Shown: positions 41,301 through 52,906 of the stretch, piece by piece
Position numbering within the stretch: the stretch's first letter is position 1
How the letters are laid out: every line of letters begins with the position of its first letter
The notes under the pieces: generated by a model
Databases searched by the model: none
The model's input: only the letters and a program-made list of their open reading frames with translations
Told to the model about the DNA's origin: nothing
Program-made: the position numbers and the translations under genes
From: Synchiropus splendidus
Lineage: Eukaryota; Chordata; Actinopteri; Syngnathiformes; Callionymidae
Direction: 5' to 3'
Assembly (NCBI RefSeq): GCF_027744825.2
Contig: NC_071348.1
Coordinates: 20,307,563-20,371,562, forward strand
DNA: 64,000 nt

Positions 41301-44300
41301 AATGCGTAAAACGCGTTTTCAGCCTGAGATAAGGTCGATTCCGGAACGCCAAACAAAAAAATGTTGATAAATTTGGAAAAACACTTCAGACAGCTTAGAT
41401 TTGATGTGCAACTACTAGAAAGACCCTTTCTGCTGCAGTGGGAGGTTAAAATTTCATGTTCTGAAGATTCCCTGCAAAGTTATGGCACAATGCAGAAAAC
41501 GCGTTTTCGGCCTGAGATAAGGTCGATTCGGGAACATCAAACATAAAAATGTTGAAAACTTTCGAAAAACACTTCAGACAGCTTAGATTTGATGTGCAAC
41601 TACGAGAAAGACCCTTTCTGCTATAGTGGGAAGTGAAAATATCATGTTCTGAAGCTTTCCTGCAAAGTTATGGCACAATGCGTAAAACGCGTTTTCAGCC
41701 TGAGATAAAGTTGATTCCGGAACGCCAAACATAAGAATGTTGATAACTTTGGAAAAACACTTCAGACAGCTTAGATTGGATGTGCAACTACTAGAAATAC
41801 CCTTTCTGCAATAGTGGGATGTTAAAATTTCATGTTCTGAAGCTTCCATGCAAAGTTATGGCAAAATATGTAAAACGCGTTTTCAGGCTGAGATAAGGTG
41901 GGTTCCGGAACGCCAAACATAAGAATGTTGATAACTTTGGAACAACACTTCAGACAACTTAGATTTGATGTGCAAGTACTAGAAATACCCTTTCTGCTAT
42001 AGTGGGAGGATAAAATTTCATGTTCTGAAGTCTCCCTGCAAAGTTATGGCACAATGCAGAAAACGCGTTTTCAGCCTGAGATAAGGTGGGTTCCAGAACG
42101 CCAAACATAAAAATGTTGATAACTTTGGAAAAACACTTCAGACAGCTTAGATTAGATGTGCAACTACCAGAAAGACCCTTTCTGCGATAGTGGGAGGCGA
42201 ACATTTCATGTTCTGAAGCTTCCCTGCAAAGTTATGCCACAATGCAGAAAACGTGTTTTCAGCCGGAGATAAGGTCGATTCCGAAACGCCAAACATAAAA
42301 ATGTTGATAACTTTGGAAACACACTTTCGACGGCTTAGATTTGATGTGCAACTACTAGAAAGACCCTTTCTGCTATAGTGGGAGTTGAAAATTTCACGTT
42401 CTCAAGCTTTCCTGCAAAGTTATGGCACAATCCAGAAAACGCGTTTTCAGCCTGAGATAAGGTGGGTTCCAGAACGCCAAGCATAAAAATGTTGATAACT
42501 TTGGAAAAACACTACAGACCGCTTAGATATAATGTGCAACTACTAGAAATACCCTTTCTGGTATATTGGGAGGTGAACATTTCATGTTCTGAAGCTTCCC
42601 TGCAATGTTATGGCACAATTCAGAAAACGCGTTTTCAGCCTGAGATAAGGGGGTTTCAGGAACGCCAAACATAAAAATGTTGATAACTTTGGAAAAACAT
42701 TTCAGACAGCTTAGATTTGATGTGCAACTACTAGAAAGACCTTTTCTGCTATTGTGGGAGGTGAAAATTTCATGTTCTGAAGCTTCCCTGCAAAGTTATG
42801 GCACAATGCGTAAAACGCGTTTTCAGCCTGAGATAAGGTCGATTCCGGAACGCCAAACAAAAAAATGTTGATAACTTTGGAAAAACACTTCAGACAGCTT
42901 AGATGTGATGTGCAACTACTAGAAAGACCCTTTCTGCTACAGTGGGAGGTTAAAATTTCATGTTCTGAAGCTTCCCTGCAAAGTTATGGCACAATGCAGA
43001 AAACGCGTTTTCAGCCTGAGATAAGGTCGATTCCGGAACGCCAAACAAAAAAATGTTGCTAGCTTTGGAAAAACACTTCAGACAGCTTAGATTTGATGTG
43101 TAACGACTCGAAAGACCCTTTCTGCTATAGTGGGAGGTGAAAATTTCATGTTCTGAAGCTTCCCTGCAAAGTTATGGCACAATTTGTAAAACGCGTTTTC
43201 AGCCTGAGATAAGATCGATTCCAGAACGCCAAACATAAAAATGTTGATAACTTTGGAAAAACACTCCAGACAGCTTATATTTGATATGCAACTACTAGAA
43301 AGACCCTTCCTGCTATAGTGGGAGGTGAAAATTTCATGTTCTGAAGCTTCCCTGCAAAGTTATGGCACAATGCAGAAAATGCGTTTTCGGCTTTAGATAA
43401 AGTGGGTTCCGGAACGCCAAACATAAAAATTTTGATAACTTTGGAAAAACACTTCAGACAGCTTAGATTTGATGTGCAACTACTAGAAAGACCCTTTCTG
43501 CTATAGTGGGAGGTGAAAATTTTATGTTCTAAAGGTTCCCTGCAAAGTTATGGCACAATGCGTAAAACGCGTTTTCAGCCTGAGATAAGGTCGATTCCGG
43601 AACGCCAAAGATAAAAATGTTTATAACTTTCGAAAAACACTTCAGAAAGCTTAGATTTGATGTGCAACTACTAGAAAGATCCTTTCTTCTATAGTGGGAG
43701 GTCGAAATTTCATGTTCTGAAGCCTCCCTGGAAAGTCATGGGACAAGGCAGAAAACGCATTTTCATCCTGAGATATGGTCGATTCCGGAACGCCAAACAT
43801 AAAAATGTTGATAACTTTCGAAAAACACTTCAGACAGCTTAGATTTGATGTGCAACTACGAGAAAGACCCTTTCTGCTATAGTGGGACGTGAAAATTTCA
43901 TGTTCTGAAGCTTCCCTGCAAAGTTATGGCACAATGTAGAAAACCTGTTTTCAGCCTGAGATAAGGTGGGTTCCGGAACGCCAAACATAAAACTGTTGAT
44001 AACTTTGGAAAAAGACTTCAGACAGCTTTGATTTGACGTGAAACTACTAGAAAGACCCTTTCTGCTACTGTGGGAGGTTAAAATTTCATGTTCTGAAGCT
44101 TCCCTGCAAAGTTATGGCACAATGCAGAAAACGCGTTTTCAGCCTGAGATAAGCTGGTTTCCGGAACGCCAAACATAAAAATGTTGATAACTTTGGAAAA
44201 ACATTTCAGACAGCTTAGATTTGATGTGCAACTACTAGAAAGACCCTTTCTGCTATAGTGGGAGGTGAAAATTTCATGTTCTGAAGCTTCCCTGCAAAGT

Positions 44301-46900
44301 TATTGCACAATGCATAAAACGCGTTTTCAGCCTAAGATAAGGTCGATTCCGGAACGCCAAATATAAAAATGTTGACAACTTTTGAAAAACACAACAGACA
44401 GCATAGATTTGTTGTGCAAATACTAGAAAGACCCTTTCTGCAATAGTGGGAGGTTAAAATTTCATGTTCGGAAGCTTCCATGCAAAGTTATGGCACAATG
44501 CAGACAACGCGTTTTCAGCCTGAGATAAGGTCGATTCTGGAACGCCAATCACAAAAATGTTGATAACTTTGGAAAAACACTTCAGACAGCTTAGATATGA
44601 TGTGCAACTACTAGAAAGACCCTTTCGGCTATTGTGGGAGGTGAAAATTTCGTGTTCTGAAGCTTCCCTGCAAAGTTATGGCACAATGCGTAAAACGCGT
44701 TTACAGCCTGAGATAAGGTCGATTCCGGAACGCCAAACAAAAAAATGTTGATAAATTTGGAAAAACACTTCAGACAGCTTAGATTTGATGTGCAACTACT
44801 AGAAAGACCCTTTCTGCTGCAGTGGGAGGTTAAAATTTCATGTTCTGAAGATTCCCTGCAAAGTTATGGCACAATGCAGAAAACGCGTTTTCGGCCTGAG
44901 ATAAGGTCGATTCGGGAACATCAAACATAAAAATGTTGAAAACTTTCGAAAAACACTTCAGACAGCTTAGATTTGATGTGCAACTACGAGAAAGACCCTT
45001 TCTGGTATAGTGGGAAGTGAAAATATCATGTTCTGAAGCTTTCCTGCAAAGTTATGGCACAATGCGTAAAACGCGTTTTCAGCCTGAGATAAAGTTGATT
45101 CCGGAACGCCAAACATAAGAATGTTGATAACTTTGGAAAAACACTTCAGACAGCTTAGATTGGATGTGCAACTACTAGAAATACCCTTTCTGCTATAGTG
45201 GGATGTTAAAATTTCATGTTCTGAAGCTTCCATGCAAAGTTATGGCAAAATATGTAAAACGCGTTTTCAGGCTGAGATAAGGTGGGTTCCGGAACGCCAA
45301 ACATAAGAATGTTGATAACTTTGGAACAACACTTCAGACAACTTAGATTTGATGTGCAAGTACTAGAAATACCCTTTCTGCTATAGTGGGAGGATAAAAT
45401 TTCATGTTCTGAAGTCTCCCTGCAAAGTTATGGCACAATGCAGAAAACGCGTTTTCAGCCTGAGATAAGGTGGGTTCCAGAACGCCAAACTTAAAAATGT
45501 TGATAACTTTGGAAAAACACTTCAGACAGCTTAGATTAGATGTGCAACTACCAGAAAGACCCTTTCTGCGATAGTGGGAGGCGAACATTTCATGTTCTGA
45601 AGCTTCCCTGCAAAGTTATGCCACAATGCAGAAAACGTGTTTTCAGCCGGAGATAAGGTCGATTCCGAAACGCCAAACATAAAAATGTTGATAACTTTGG
45701 AAACACACTTTCGACGGCTTAGATTTGATGTGCAACTACTAGAAAGACCCTTTCTGCTATAGTGGGAGTTGAAAATTTCACGTTCTCAAGCTTTCCTGCA
45801 AAGTTATGGCACAATCCAGAAAACGCGTTTTCAGCCTGAGATAAGGTGGGTTCCAGAACGCCAAGCATAAAAATGTTGATAACTTTGGAAAAACACTTCA
45901 GACCGCTTAGATATAATGTGCAACTACTAGAAATACCCTTTCTGCTATATTGGGAGGTGAACATTTCATGTTCTGAAGCTTCCCTGCAATGTTATGGCAC
46001 AATTCAGAAAACGCGTTTTCAGCCTGAGATAAGGGGGTTTCAGGAACGCCAAACATAAAAATGTTGATAACTTTGGAAAAACATTTCAGACAGCTTAGAT
46101 TTGATGTGCAACTACTAGAAAGACCTTTTCTGCTATAGTGGGAGGTGAAAATTTCATGTTCTGAAGCTTCCCTGCAAAGTTATTGCACAATGCAGAAAAA
46201 GCGTTTTCAGCCTAAGATAAGGTCGATTCCGGAACGCCAAACAAAAAAATGTTGATACCTTTGGAAAAACACATCAGACAGCTTAGATTTTTTGTGCAAC
46301 TACTAGAAAGACCCTTTCTGCTATAGTGGGAGGTTAAAATTTCATGTTCGGAAGCTTCCATGCAAAGTTATTGCACAATGCAGAAAACCTGTTTTCAGCC
46401 TGAGATAAGGTGGGTTCCGGAATGCCAAACATAAAAATGTTGATAACTTTGGAAAAACACTTCAGACAGCTTAGATATGATGTGCAACTACTAGAAAGAC
46501 CCTTTCGGCTATTGTGGGAGGTGAAAATTTCATGTTCTGAAGCTTCCCTGCAAAGTTATGGCACAATGCGTAAAACGCGTTTTCAGCCTGAGATAAGGTC
46601 GATTCCGGAACGCCAAACAAAAAAATGTTGATAACTTTGGAAAAACACTTCAGACAGCTTAGATGTGATGTGCAACTACTAGAAAGACCCTTTCTGCTAC
46701 AGTGGGAGGTTAAAATTTCATGTTCTGAAGCTTCCCTGCAAAGTTATGGCACAATGCAGAAAACGCGTTTTCAGCCTGAGATAAGGTCGATTCCGGAACG
46801 CCAAACAAAAAAATGTTGATAAATTTGGAAAAACACTTCAGACAGCCTAGATTTGATGTGCAACTACTAGAAAGACGCTTTCTGCTACAGTGGGAGGTTA
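38346..46900 (+). repeat. Nested higher-order repeats: 7-mer (1316 bp) inside a 25/18-unit block
   Basis: A seven-unit block beginning near 39590 is repeated at an offset of exactly 1316 bp (for example 39857 and 41173). The larger region beginning at the TTGCTAGCTTTGG variant near 38355 is repeated 4700 bp later (25 units, near 43055). Right-hand parts (for example 42462 and 45846) are related at 3384 bp (18 units), because the second large copy has only one seven-mer. The final part (42865 and 46625) is offset 3760 bp, showing two further units gained. The order is X-Y-Y-Z followed by X-Y-Z. Confidence 0.85.
42865..43052 (+). repeat. Representative satellite monomer with palindromic landmarks
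   Basis: A typical 188-bp unit, phased to start at ATGTTGATAAC. It contains three short perfect palindromes: GAAGCTTC at 42967-42974 (a HindIII site), GAAAACGCGTTTTC at 42999-43012 (14 bp, with the MluI site ACGCGT at its centre) and TTCCGGAA at 43031-43038. The same three recur in most units across both blocks, although individual units lose one by mutation. The two CpG-containing palindromes lie within about 40 bp of each other in an otherwise AT-rich unit. Confidence 0.9.
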
Positions 46901-46969
46901 AAATTACATGTTCTGAAGCTTCCCTGCAAAGTTATGGCACAATGCGTAACACGCGTTTTCAGCCTAAAG

Positions 46970-46991
46970 GTACGTACACACCGAACGCGAC
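46970..46991 (+). repeat. Left terminal inverted repeat of the Harbinger element
   Basis: A 22-bp sequence beginning GTACGTACACACC and ending AACGCGAC. It matches the reverse complement of 49665-49686 at 19 of 22 positions (differences at positions 10, 13 and 14). The outer GTACGTAC is itself palindromic. Confidence 0.88.
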
Positions 46992-47253
46992 ATTTCTGTC
47001 GCTGTAGCGCCAGTCGTCAGCAGCAGGTAGCTTGCTCCTGTCGTCATTAGTCGCCACCTGTCCGGATCGAAAGTAGGTCAGTCGCCGGGGGGCGTGGTCT
47101 CAAGTTGTTGTGGACGGTGGATTGAAGATGGCGGAGCCGGTGCTCGAACTATCGCTACTTATTAATTGAAAACATGGAAAAAGAGACGTCTCTCGTTTCG
47201 TAGCATTCGCCAGAGCCGCTCACACTGGTGAATTTAACTTCCTGCTCCAGCAT

Positions 47254-47862
47254 CGTCACCGGGATACGCCCGCTTCGTGCGGTACTTCAGGCGGAACCGC
47301 CGCGAGTTGGACGACCTGCTGGTCCGGATCAGTGGCCGAATACAGGACACCAAGTACCGCGGTCTGTCCTCTGGCGAACGTCTGTCTTCGGTAAGCAACT
47401 CCATGTGTAGTTATGTACGGCGACTTGTGTCCAAGTCTTTCTGAACTGTCATCAGTTCATGAAATCCGCGGTCGTATCTGCTGTATGCTTGAAGTAATTT
47501 TCGGAGATATATAATCTGTCATCGTCAATAATTTGTACACTAAAGTCTTTTCAGTGAGCGCCACTTTGTGGTAATCAATGAATGCAACAGTTAAATGCAT
47601 TGTGATGAAACAATTTATCCTAGATGCACTGTTGTATGGTTGATATGATTTTGGTATGATTGATTTTATACTTTGTTAAATGATCACCAACAGATATATG
47701 TTTACATATCCATGTATGGTTTATATTTTGCAGATCTTCAGTAACAGGAGACTCATCACCAACTGCTTCTGTGTTGGTGACCGTCCACTTCCAGGAGCTG
47801 ACCAGAGGACCGCAGCACCGACCACATATGTTTTTGTTGAAAATGAGGCTTCTCCTTTTTGG
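47254..47862 (+). pseudogene. Harbinger transposase remnant (two exon fragments)
   Basis: Fragment 1 (about 47254-47390) reads RYFRRNRRELDDLL and then IQDTKYRGLSSGERLS. This matches the N-terminal part of HARBI1-like transposases (YFRM.R..FDELL, then the QDT..R..I.P.ERL pattern). It ends at a good splice donor, TTCG|GTAAGC (GT at 47391), and two in-frame stops lie just upstream. Fragment 2 follows a splice acceptor, TTTTGCAG at 47733. It contains RPLPGADQ and then TYVFVENEASPF, resembling the PLPG...YVFVGDEAFPL segment of the DDE domain, with the conserved GDEAFP core changed. The middle of the catalytic domain is missing, so the gene is dead. Family assignment rests on recognised motifs only. 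Confidence 0.72.
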
Positions 47863-47959
47863 AAAAAAAACAGTTATCAGTGCAACACAATTGCTCATTC
47901 AAGAGTCAGCCACCTATTTTAACAAAGCATAGGTTCTTGCATATATATTTAATCTCTGC

Positions 47960-47965
47960 AATAAA
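47960..47965 (+). terminator. Poly(A) signal AATAAA, transposase side
   Basis: AATAAA in GCAATAAAACAAAG, downstream of the transposase exon fragments on the plus strand. Confidence 0.5.
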
Positions 47966-48072
47966 ACAAAGCTGTGTTCAACTCAATTTGTTGACATTTT
48001 GCAAAGTGCTTTTGATTTAATTTTTTTCTGTGAATCAATTTTTCACTAAAAGAAATGTTCATTGTCAAACAC

Positions 48073-48078
48073 TTTATT
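48073..48078 (-). terminator. Poly(A) signal AATAAA on the minus strand
   Basis: TTTATT on the plus strand, read as AATAAA on the minus strand. It lies about 210 bp beyond the end of the last minus-strand exon and faces the plus-strand signal at 47960. Confidence 0.45.
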
Positions 48079-48285
48079 TGCAAAAATAAAGTAACTAATT
48101 CATTTATACTCATTCAATACACACAGAATCACAGTCAAACTTGAAGTGAACTACGTAGGTGTGTTTTGAAGGATCTTCCTCAGAGGGACGAGGGTCAAGA
48201 GAGGCGGAGGAAGTGGGGCGGCATCCGGTTCTTTAATGAAACTGTGGCTACAAAGAAAATAAATGAAAGGTCCAAATGATTTCAG

Positions 48286-48965
48286 TCAGCTGTTGTTTTG
48301 CTTGGTAAAGTAACATGTACATTTTAAATTTATGTGGAACCTGGAAGGAACGAGGACCTTGAAAACTGTCCCTTCTTCTGAGCTGGGTGTGTGGAGGGAG
48401 TACATTAGTAGATGTTTGAGCTCAGCTTCAGCATCTGGTGACACCTTCCTCTGTTGGTCTCTTCCATCGGTGTCCTGCACATAATGAAAGTTACATGCCA
48501 TAGTGATGAGTACGAATAAATAAAATCTGTATAGGACAATAGTTAACCTAAAGCAAGTCATGTCACTATGACAGTGCTTGAATGATGTAGAACAATAACA
48601 TTTAATTAAAAAAATAGAATAATACTAGAAAATACTATTTCTACATACATCAGGAGCAGCAGTGGATGAGGAGGGGACAGTGGCAGGTGGAGGAGACGCA
48701 GCAGCACCAGGTGAGGCAGAGGAAGGTACATCCTCCTCCTCATCATCATCACCAACATCATGAGTGGATCCATCCTCCTCCTCACCTTAATGACAGCATA
48801 GCGTGATTACATCATTGTACAAGCTATACAGAAAAAAGCAATACAGAAAGCTACATACATTTTTATATTTATATATTAATCTAGTATTCAGAATGTCCCC
48901 ACTAAATGAACGTGCAAACCTACCTGCTACCTTGCTGCTGCAGCTGCTGCTGCCTCTCCACTCAT
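48286..48965 (-). pseudogene. Candidate second Harbinger gene (minus strand, spliced, acidic)
   Basis: Reading leftwards, a candidate start ATG at 48965 begins MSGEAAAAAAA and runs to a GT donor at 48930. An exon near 48649-48787 encodes an acidic, Ser/Pro-rich stretch (EEEDGSTHDVGDDDEEED) and ends at donor GAT|GTATGT. The acceptor TATGTGCAG opens a last exon at 48474, in the same phase, encoding DTDGRDQQRKVSPDAEAELK and continuing to about 48286. A minus-strand poly(A) signal lies at 48073-48078. Autonomous Harbingers carry a second gene for a Myb/SANT-like protein, and this lies where that gene would be. No Myb helices are visible, so the assignment is by position. The junction between the first two exons does not stay in frame with the sites I chose. 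Confidence 0.42.
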
Positions 48966-49664
48966 GTTGGCCGAGGTCTCTCTTGGAGATGAAGGGCTCC
49001 AGAAGAGAGAGGACGGTGAAGAACGCTCACTTCACGGCACTACAGTAGATGCCGCTGACCACTCCGCTGCTCTGTCACCGTCCTCCCCTCATATAAACTG
49101 ACCCTTCAGGACGTCTCATCTGAATTGAATTAAATCAGAAACAGTACGTATCCCGTCACCATACATACGTAGTTTCTACAGTCGCAGCGGTGCATTCGCC
49201 TCGTAAACTCGGTGGACATTGCGTTTAGGCGAACATAACTTTAGTAAACTTACGTAAATAAAGGTCTCAACTCACCAGGAACGCCACCGTTGTGGCGAAC
49301 TTTCCCTCAAAGATTCTTCCTATTTATGTTCCGGTGGAAATTAAAAAATGCACGATTTGAGCCACTCTCAGGACAGCGGAAAGTCTGCTTGTAAACAACC
49401 GCAGCGATTTGCTTCTCCTCCGCCGGGACACGTCACTCGCGGATCTGGTCTCTGATTGGTCAACGCTCCGCAGGTGGTGAACTTCTGCGACTGTCGCTGT
49501 ACCCCAGTTGTGTCGTCTTGAGTAGCCGGAGTCGCCGTATGTAGCTCAAATCTTGTAGCGTTGCACACCCCAGTCGTGTCGCTGCCATGTCGGTCGCCGC
49601 TGGTCGCCGTCAGTCGCCCAACCCCATTGACTTTCTATGCAAATCAGTCGTGTCGCTCGCGGAA

Positions 49665-49686
49665 GTCGCGTTTAGTCTGTACGTAC
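49665..49686 (-). repeat. Right terminal inverted repeat of the Harbinger element
   Basis: Inverted partner of 46970-46991. Read on the minus strand it begins GTACGTACAGACT and ends AACGCGAC. It is followed by CAG or AG and the TAA target duplicate at 49689-49691. Confidence 0.88.
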
Positions 49687-49725
49687 AGTAAGAAAAGGTC
49701 GATTCCGGAACGCCAAACATAAAAA

Positions 49726-50843
49726 TGTTGCTAACTTTTGAAAAACACATCAGACAGCTTAGATGTGCAACTACTAGAAAGACCCTTTCTGGTATAGTGG
49801 GAGGTGAAAATTTCATGTTCTGAAGCTTCCCTGCAAAGTTATGGCACAATGCAGACAACGCGTTTTCAGCCTGAGATGAGGTCGATTCTGGAACGCCAAA
49901 CATAAAAATGTTGATAACTTTCGAAAAACACTTCAGACAGCTTAGATTTGATGTGCAACTGCTAGAAAGACCCTTTCTGCTATATTGGGAGGTGAACATT
50001 TCATGTTCTGAAGCTTCCCTGCAATGTTATGGCACAATTCAGAAAACGCGTTTTCAGCTTGAGATAAGGTCGATTCCGGAACGCCAAACATAAAAATGTT
50101 GATAAATTTCGAAAAACACTTCAGACAGCTTAGATTTGATGTGCAACTACTAGAAAGACCCTTTCTGCTATAGTGGGAGTTGAAAATTTCATGTTCTGAA
50201 GCTTCCCTGCAAAGTTATGACACATTGCAGAAAAAGCGTTTTCAGCCTGAGATAAGGTCGATTCAGGAACGCCAAACATAAAAATGTTGAAAACTTTCGA
50301 AAAACACATCAGACAGCTTAGATGTGCAACTACTAGAAAGACCCTTTCTGGTATAGTGGGAGGTGAAAATTTCATGTTCTGAAGCTTCCCTGCAAAGTTA
50401 TGGCACAATGCAGACAACGCGTTTTCAGCCTGAGATGAGGTCGATTCTGGAACGCCAAACATAAAAATGTTGATAACTTTCGAAAAACACTTCAGACAGC
50501 TTAGATTTGATGTGCAACTGCTAGAAAGACCCTTTCTGCTATATTGGGAGGTGAACATTTCATGTTCTGAAGCTTCCCTGCAATGTTATGGCACAATTCA
50601 GAAAACGCGTTTTCAGCTTGAGATAAGGTCGATTCCGGAACGCCAAACATAAAAATGTTGATAAATTTCGAAAAACACTTCAGACAGCTTAGATTTGATG
50701 TGCAACTACTAGAAAGACCCTTTCTGCTATAGTGGGAGTTGAAAATTTCATGTTCTGAAGCTTCCCTGCAAAGTTATGACACATTGCAGAAAAAGCGTTT
50801 TCAGCCTGAGATAAGGTCGATTCAGGAACGCCAAACATAAAAA
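49726..50843 (+). repeat. Higher-order repeat, 3 monomers (559 bp), two copies
   Basis: Two near-identical 559-bp blocks, three units minus 5 bp. The missing 5 bp gives AGCTTAGATGTGCAACTAC instead of AGCTTAGATTTGATGTGC, near 49757 and 50317. The indel shows the trimer was copied as a block, next to the transposon insertion. Confidence 0.88.
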
Positions 50844-51218
50844 TGTTGAAAACTTTCGAAAAACACTACAGACAGCTTAGATTTGATGTGCAAGTACTAG
50901 AAAGACCTTTTCTGCGATAGTGGGATTTGAAAATTTCATGTTCTGAAGCTTCCCTGCAAAGTTATTGCACAATGCGTAAAACGCGTTTTCAGCCTAAGAT
51001 AAGGTCGATTCCGGAACGCCAAACATAAAAATGTTGATAACTTTGGAAAAACACTTCAGACAGCTTAGATTTGATGTGCAACTACTAGAAAGACCCTTTC
51101 TGCTATAGTGGGAGGTTAAAATTTCATGTTCTGAAACTTCCCTGCAAAGTTATGGCACAATGCAGAAAACGCGTTTTTAGCTTGGGATAAGGTCGATTCC
51201 AGAACGCCAAACATAAAA

Positions 51219-52906
51219 ATGTTGATAACTTTCGAAACACACTTCAGACAGCTTATATTTGATGTGCAACTACTAGAAAGACCCTTTCGGCTATTGTGGG
51301 AGGTGAAAATTTCATGTTCTGAAGCTTCCCTGCAAAGTTATGGCACAATGAGTAAAACGCGTTTTCAGCCTGAGATAAGGTCGATTCCGGAACGCCAAAC
51401 AAAAAAATGTTGATAACTTTGGAAAAACACTTCAGACAGCTTAGATGTGATGTGCAACTACTAGAAAGACCCTTTCTGCTACAGTGGGAGGTTAAAATTT
51501 CATGTTCTGAAGCTTCCCTGCAAAGTTATGGCACAATGCAGAAAACGCGTTTTCAGCCTGAGATAAGGGGGTTTCCGGAACGCCAAACATAAAAATGTTG
51601 ATAACTTTGGAAAAACATTTCAGACAGCTTAGATTTGATGTGCAACTACTAGAAAGACCCTTTCTGCTATAGTGGGAGGTTAAAATTTCATGTTCGGAAG
51701 CTTCCATGCAAAGTTATTGCACAATGCAGAAAACCTGTTTTCAGCCTGAAATAAGGTGGGTTCCGGAACGCCAAACATAAAAATGTTGATAACTTTGGAA
51801 AAACACTTCAGACAGCTTAGATATGATGTGCAACTACTAGAAAGAGCCTTTCGGCTATTGTGGGAGGTGAAATTTCATGTTCAGAAGCTTCCCTGCAAAG
51901 TTATGGCACAATGAGTAAAACGCGTTTTCAGCCTGAGATAAGGTCGATTCCGGAACGCCAAACAAAAAAATGTTGAGAACTTTGGAAAAACACTTCACCC
52001 AGCTTAGATGTGATGTGCAACTACTAGAAAGACGCTTTCTGCTACAGTGGGAGGTTAAAATTTCATGTTCTGAAGCTTCCCTGCAAAGTTATGGCACAAT
52101 GCAGAAAACGCATTTTCAGCCTGAGATAAGGTGGTTTCAGGAACGCCAAACATAAAAATGTTGATAACTTTGGAAAAACATTTCAGACAGCTTAGATTTG
52201 ATGTGCAACTACTAGAAAGACCCTTTCTGCTATAGTGGGAGGTGAAAATTTCACGTTCTGATGCTTCCCTGCAAAGTTATTGCACAATGCAGAAAACGCG
52301 TTTTCAGCTTAAGATAAGGTCGATTCCGGAACGCCAAACATAAAAATGTTGATAACTTTGGAAAAACACATCAGACAGCTTAGATTTGTTGTGCAACTAC
52401 TAGAAAGACCCTTTCTGCTATAGTGGGAGGTTAAAATTTCATGTTCGGAAGCTTCCATGCAAAGTTATTGCACAATGCAGAAAACCTGTTTTCAGCCTGA
52501 GATAAGGTGGGTTCCGGAACGCCAAACATAAAAATGTTGATAACTTTGGAAAAACACTTCAGACAGCTTAGATATGATGTGCAACTACTAGAAAGACCCT
52601 TTCGGCTATTGTGGGAGGTGAAAATTTCATGTTCTGAAGTTTCCCTGCAAAGTTATGGCACAATGTGTAAAACGCGTTTTCAGCCTGAGATAAGGTCGAT
52701 TCCTGAACGCCATACAAAAAATGTTGATAACTTTGGAAAAACACTTCAGACAGCTTAGATGTGATGTGCAACTACTAGAAAGACCCTTTCTGCTACAGTG
52801 GGAGGTTAAAATTTCATGTTCTGAAGCTTCCCTGCAAAGTTATGGCACAATGCAGAAAACGCGTTTTCAGCCTGAGATAAGGGGGTTTCCGGAATGCCAA
52901 ACATGA
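51219..52906 (+). repeat. Higher-order repeat of about 7 monomers (about 1314 bp)
   Basis: Units with AGCTTAGATGTGATGTGC and a GATAAGGGGGTTTC end occur at 51407 and again at 52721, an offset of 1314 bp (seven units minus 2 bp). Neighbouring TTCGGCTATTGTGGGAGG units precede each one. Confidence 0.7.

Larger units (their letters stand above)
1..46967 (+). repeat. 188-bp tandem satellite array, block 1
   Basis: Head-to-tail copies of a 188-bp AT-rich unit fill this stretch, about 250 copies, all in the same orientation. The period follows from recurring landmarks such as AAAATGTTGATAACTTTGG, GAAGCTTCCCTGCAAAG and GATTCCGGAACGCC, which return every 188 bases. Monomers differ by point changes and rare small indels. 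Recurrent alternatives include GGTCGATTCC or GGTGGGTTCC, AATGCAGAAAACG or AATGCGTAAAACG, and TTTCGAAAA or TTTGGAAAA. A divergent subfamily with ACGATTTTTCATC in place of ACGCGTTTTCAGC is clustered near 3070-3900 and recurs near 15.1 kb and 18.5-18.9 kb. No gene is present: frames of 60-90 codons occur on both strands only because the unit lacks stops in those registers. A centromeric or pericentromeric role is inferred from unit size and array length. Confidence 0.97.
46968..49688 (+). mobile_element. Decayed PIF/Harbinger-like DNA transposon inserted in the satellite
   Basis: A 2.7-kb non-satellite segment interrupts a monomer. It is bounded by 22-bp inverted repeats and flanked by TAA on both sides (46965-46967 and 49689-49691), matching the 3-bp TWA target duplication typical of Harbinger elements. 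Removing the insert restores a normal monomer junction. Inside are remnants of a Harbinger transposase on the plus strand and a second gene-like structure on the minus strand. Poly(A) signals lie tail-to-tail between them (47960 and 48073-48078), which fits the two-gene layout of autonomous Harbingers. The ends also carry several GTCGC/GTCGT motifs as subterminal repeats. No intact transposase remains. Confidence 0.85.

Noticed and set aside
42865..43052. CENP-B box in the monomer.
   Set aside because: Neither the CGATTCCGGAACGCC region nor its reverse complement matches NTTCGNNNNANNCGGGN: the invariant CGGG after the spacer is missing.
1..46967. Regular repeats suggesting a CRISPR array.
   Set aside because: There are no unique spacers. 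The whole 188-bp unit repeats, and the surrounding elements are eukaryotic.
48700..48790. CCTCCTCCTCATCATCATC microsatellite as a separate feature.
   Set aside because: It corresponds to the acidic Glu/Asp codons of the minus-strand exon candidate, so a separate repeat entry adds nothing.
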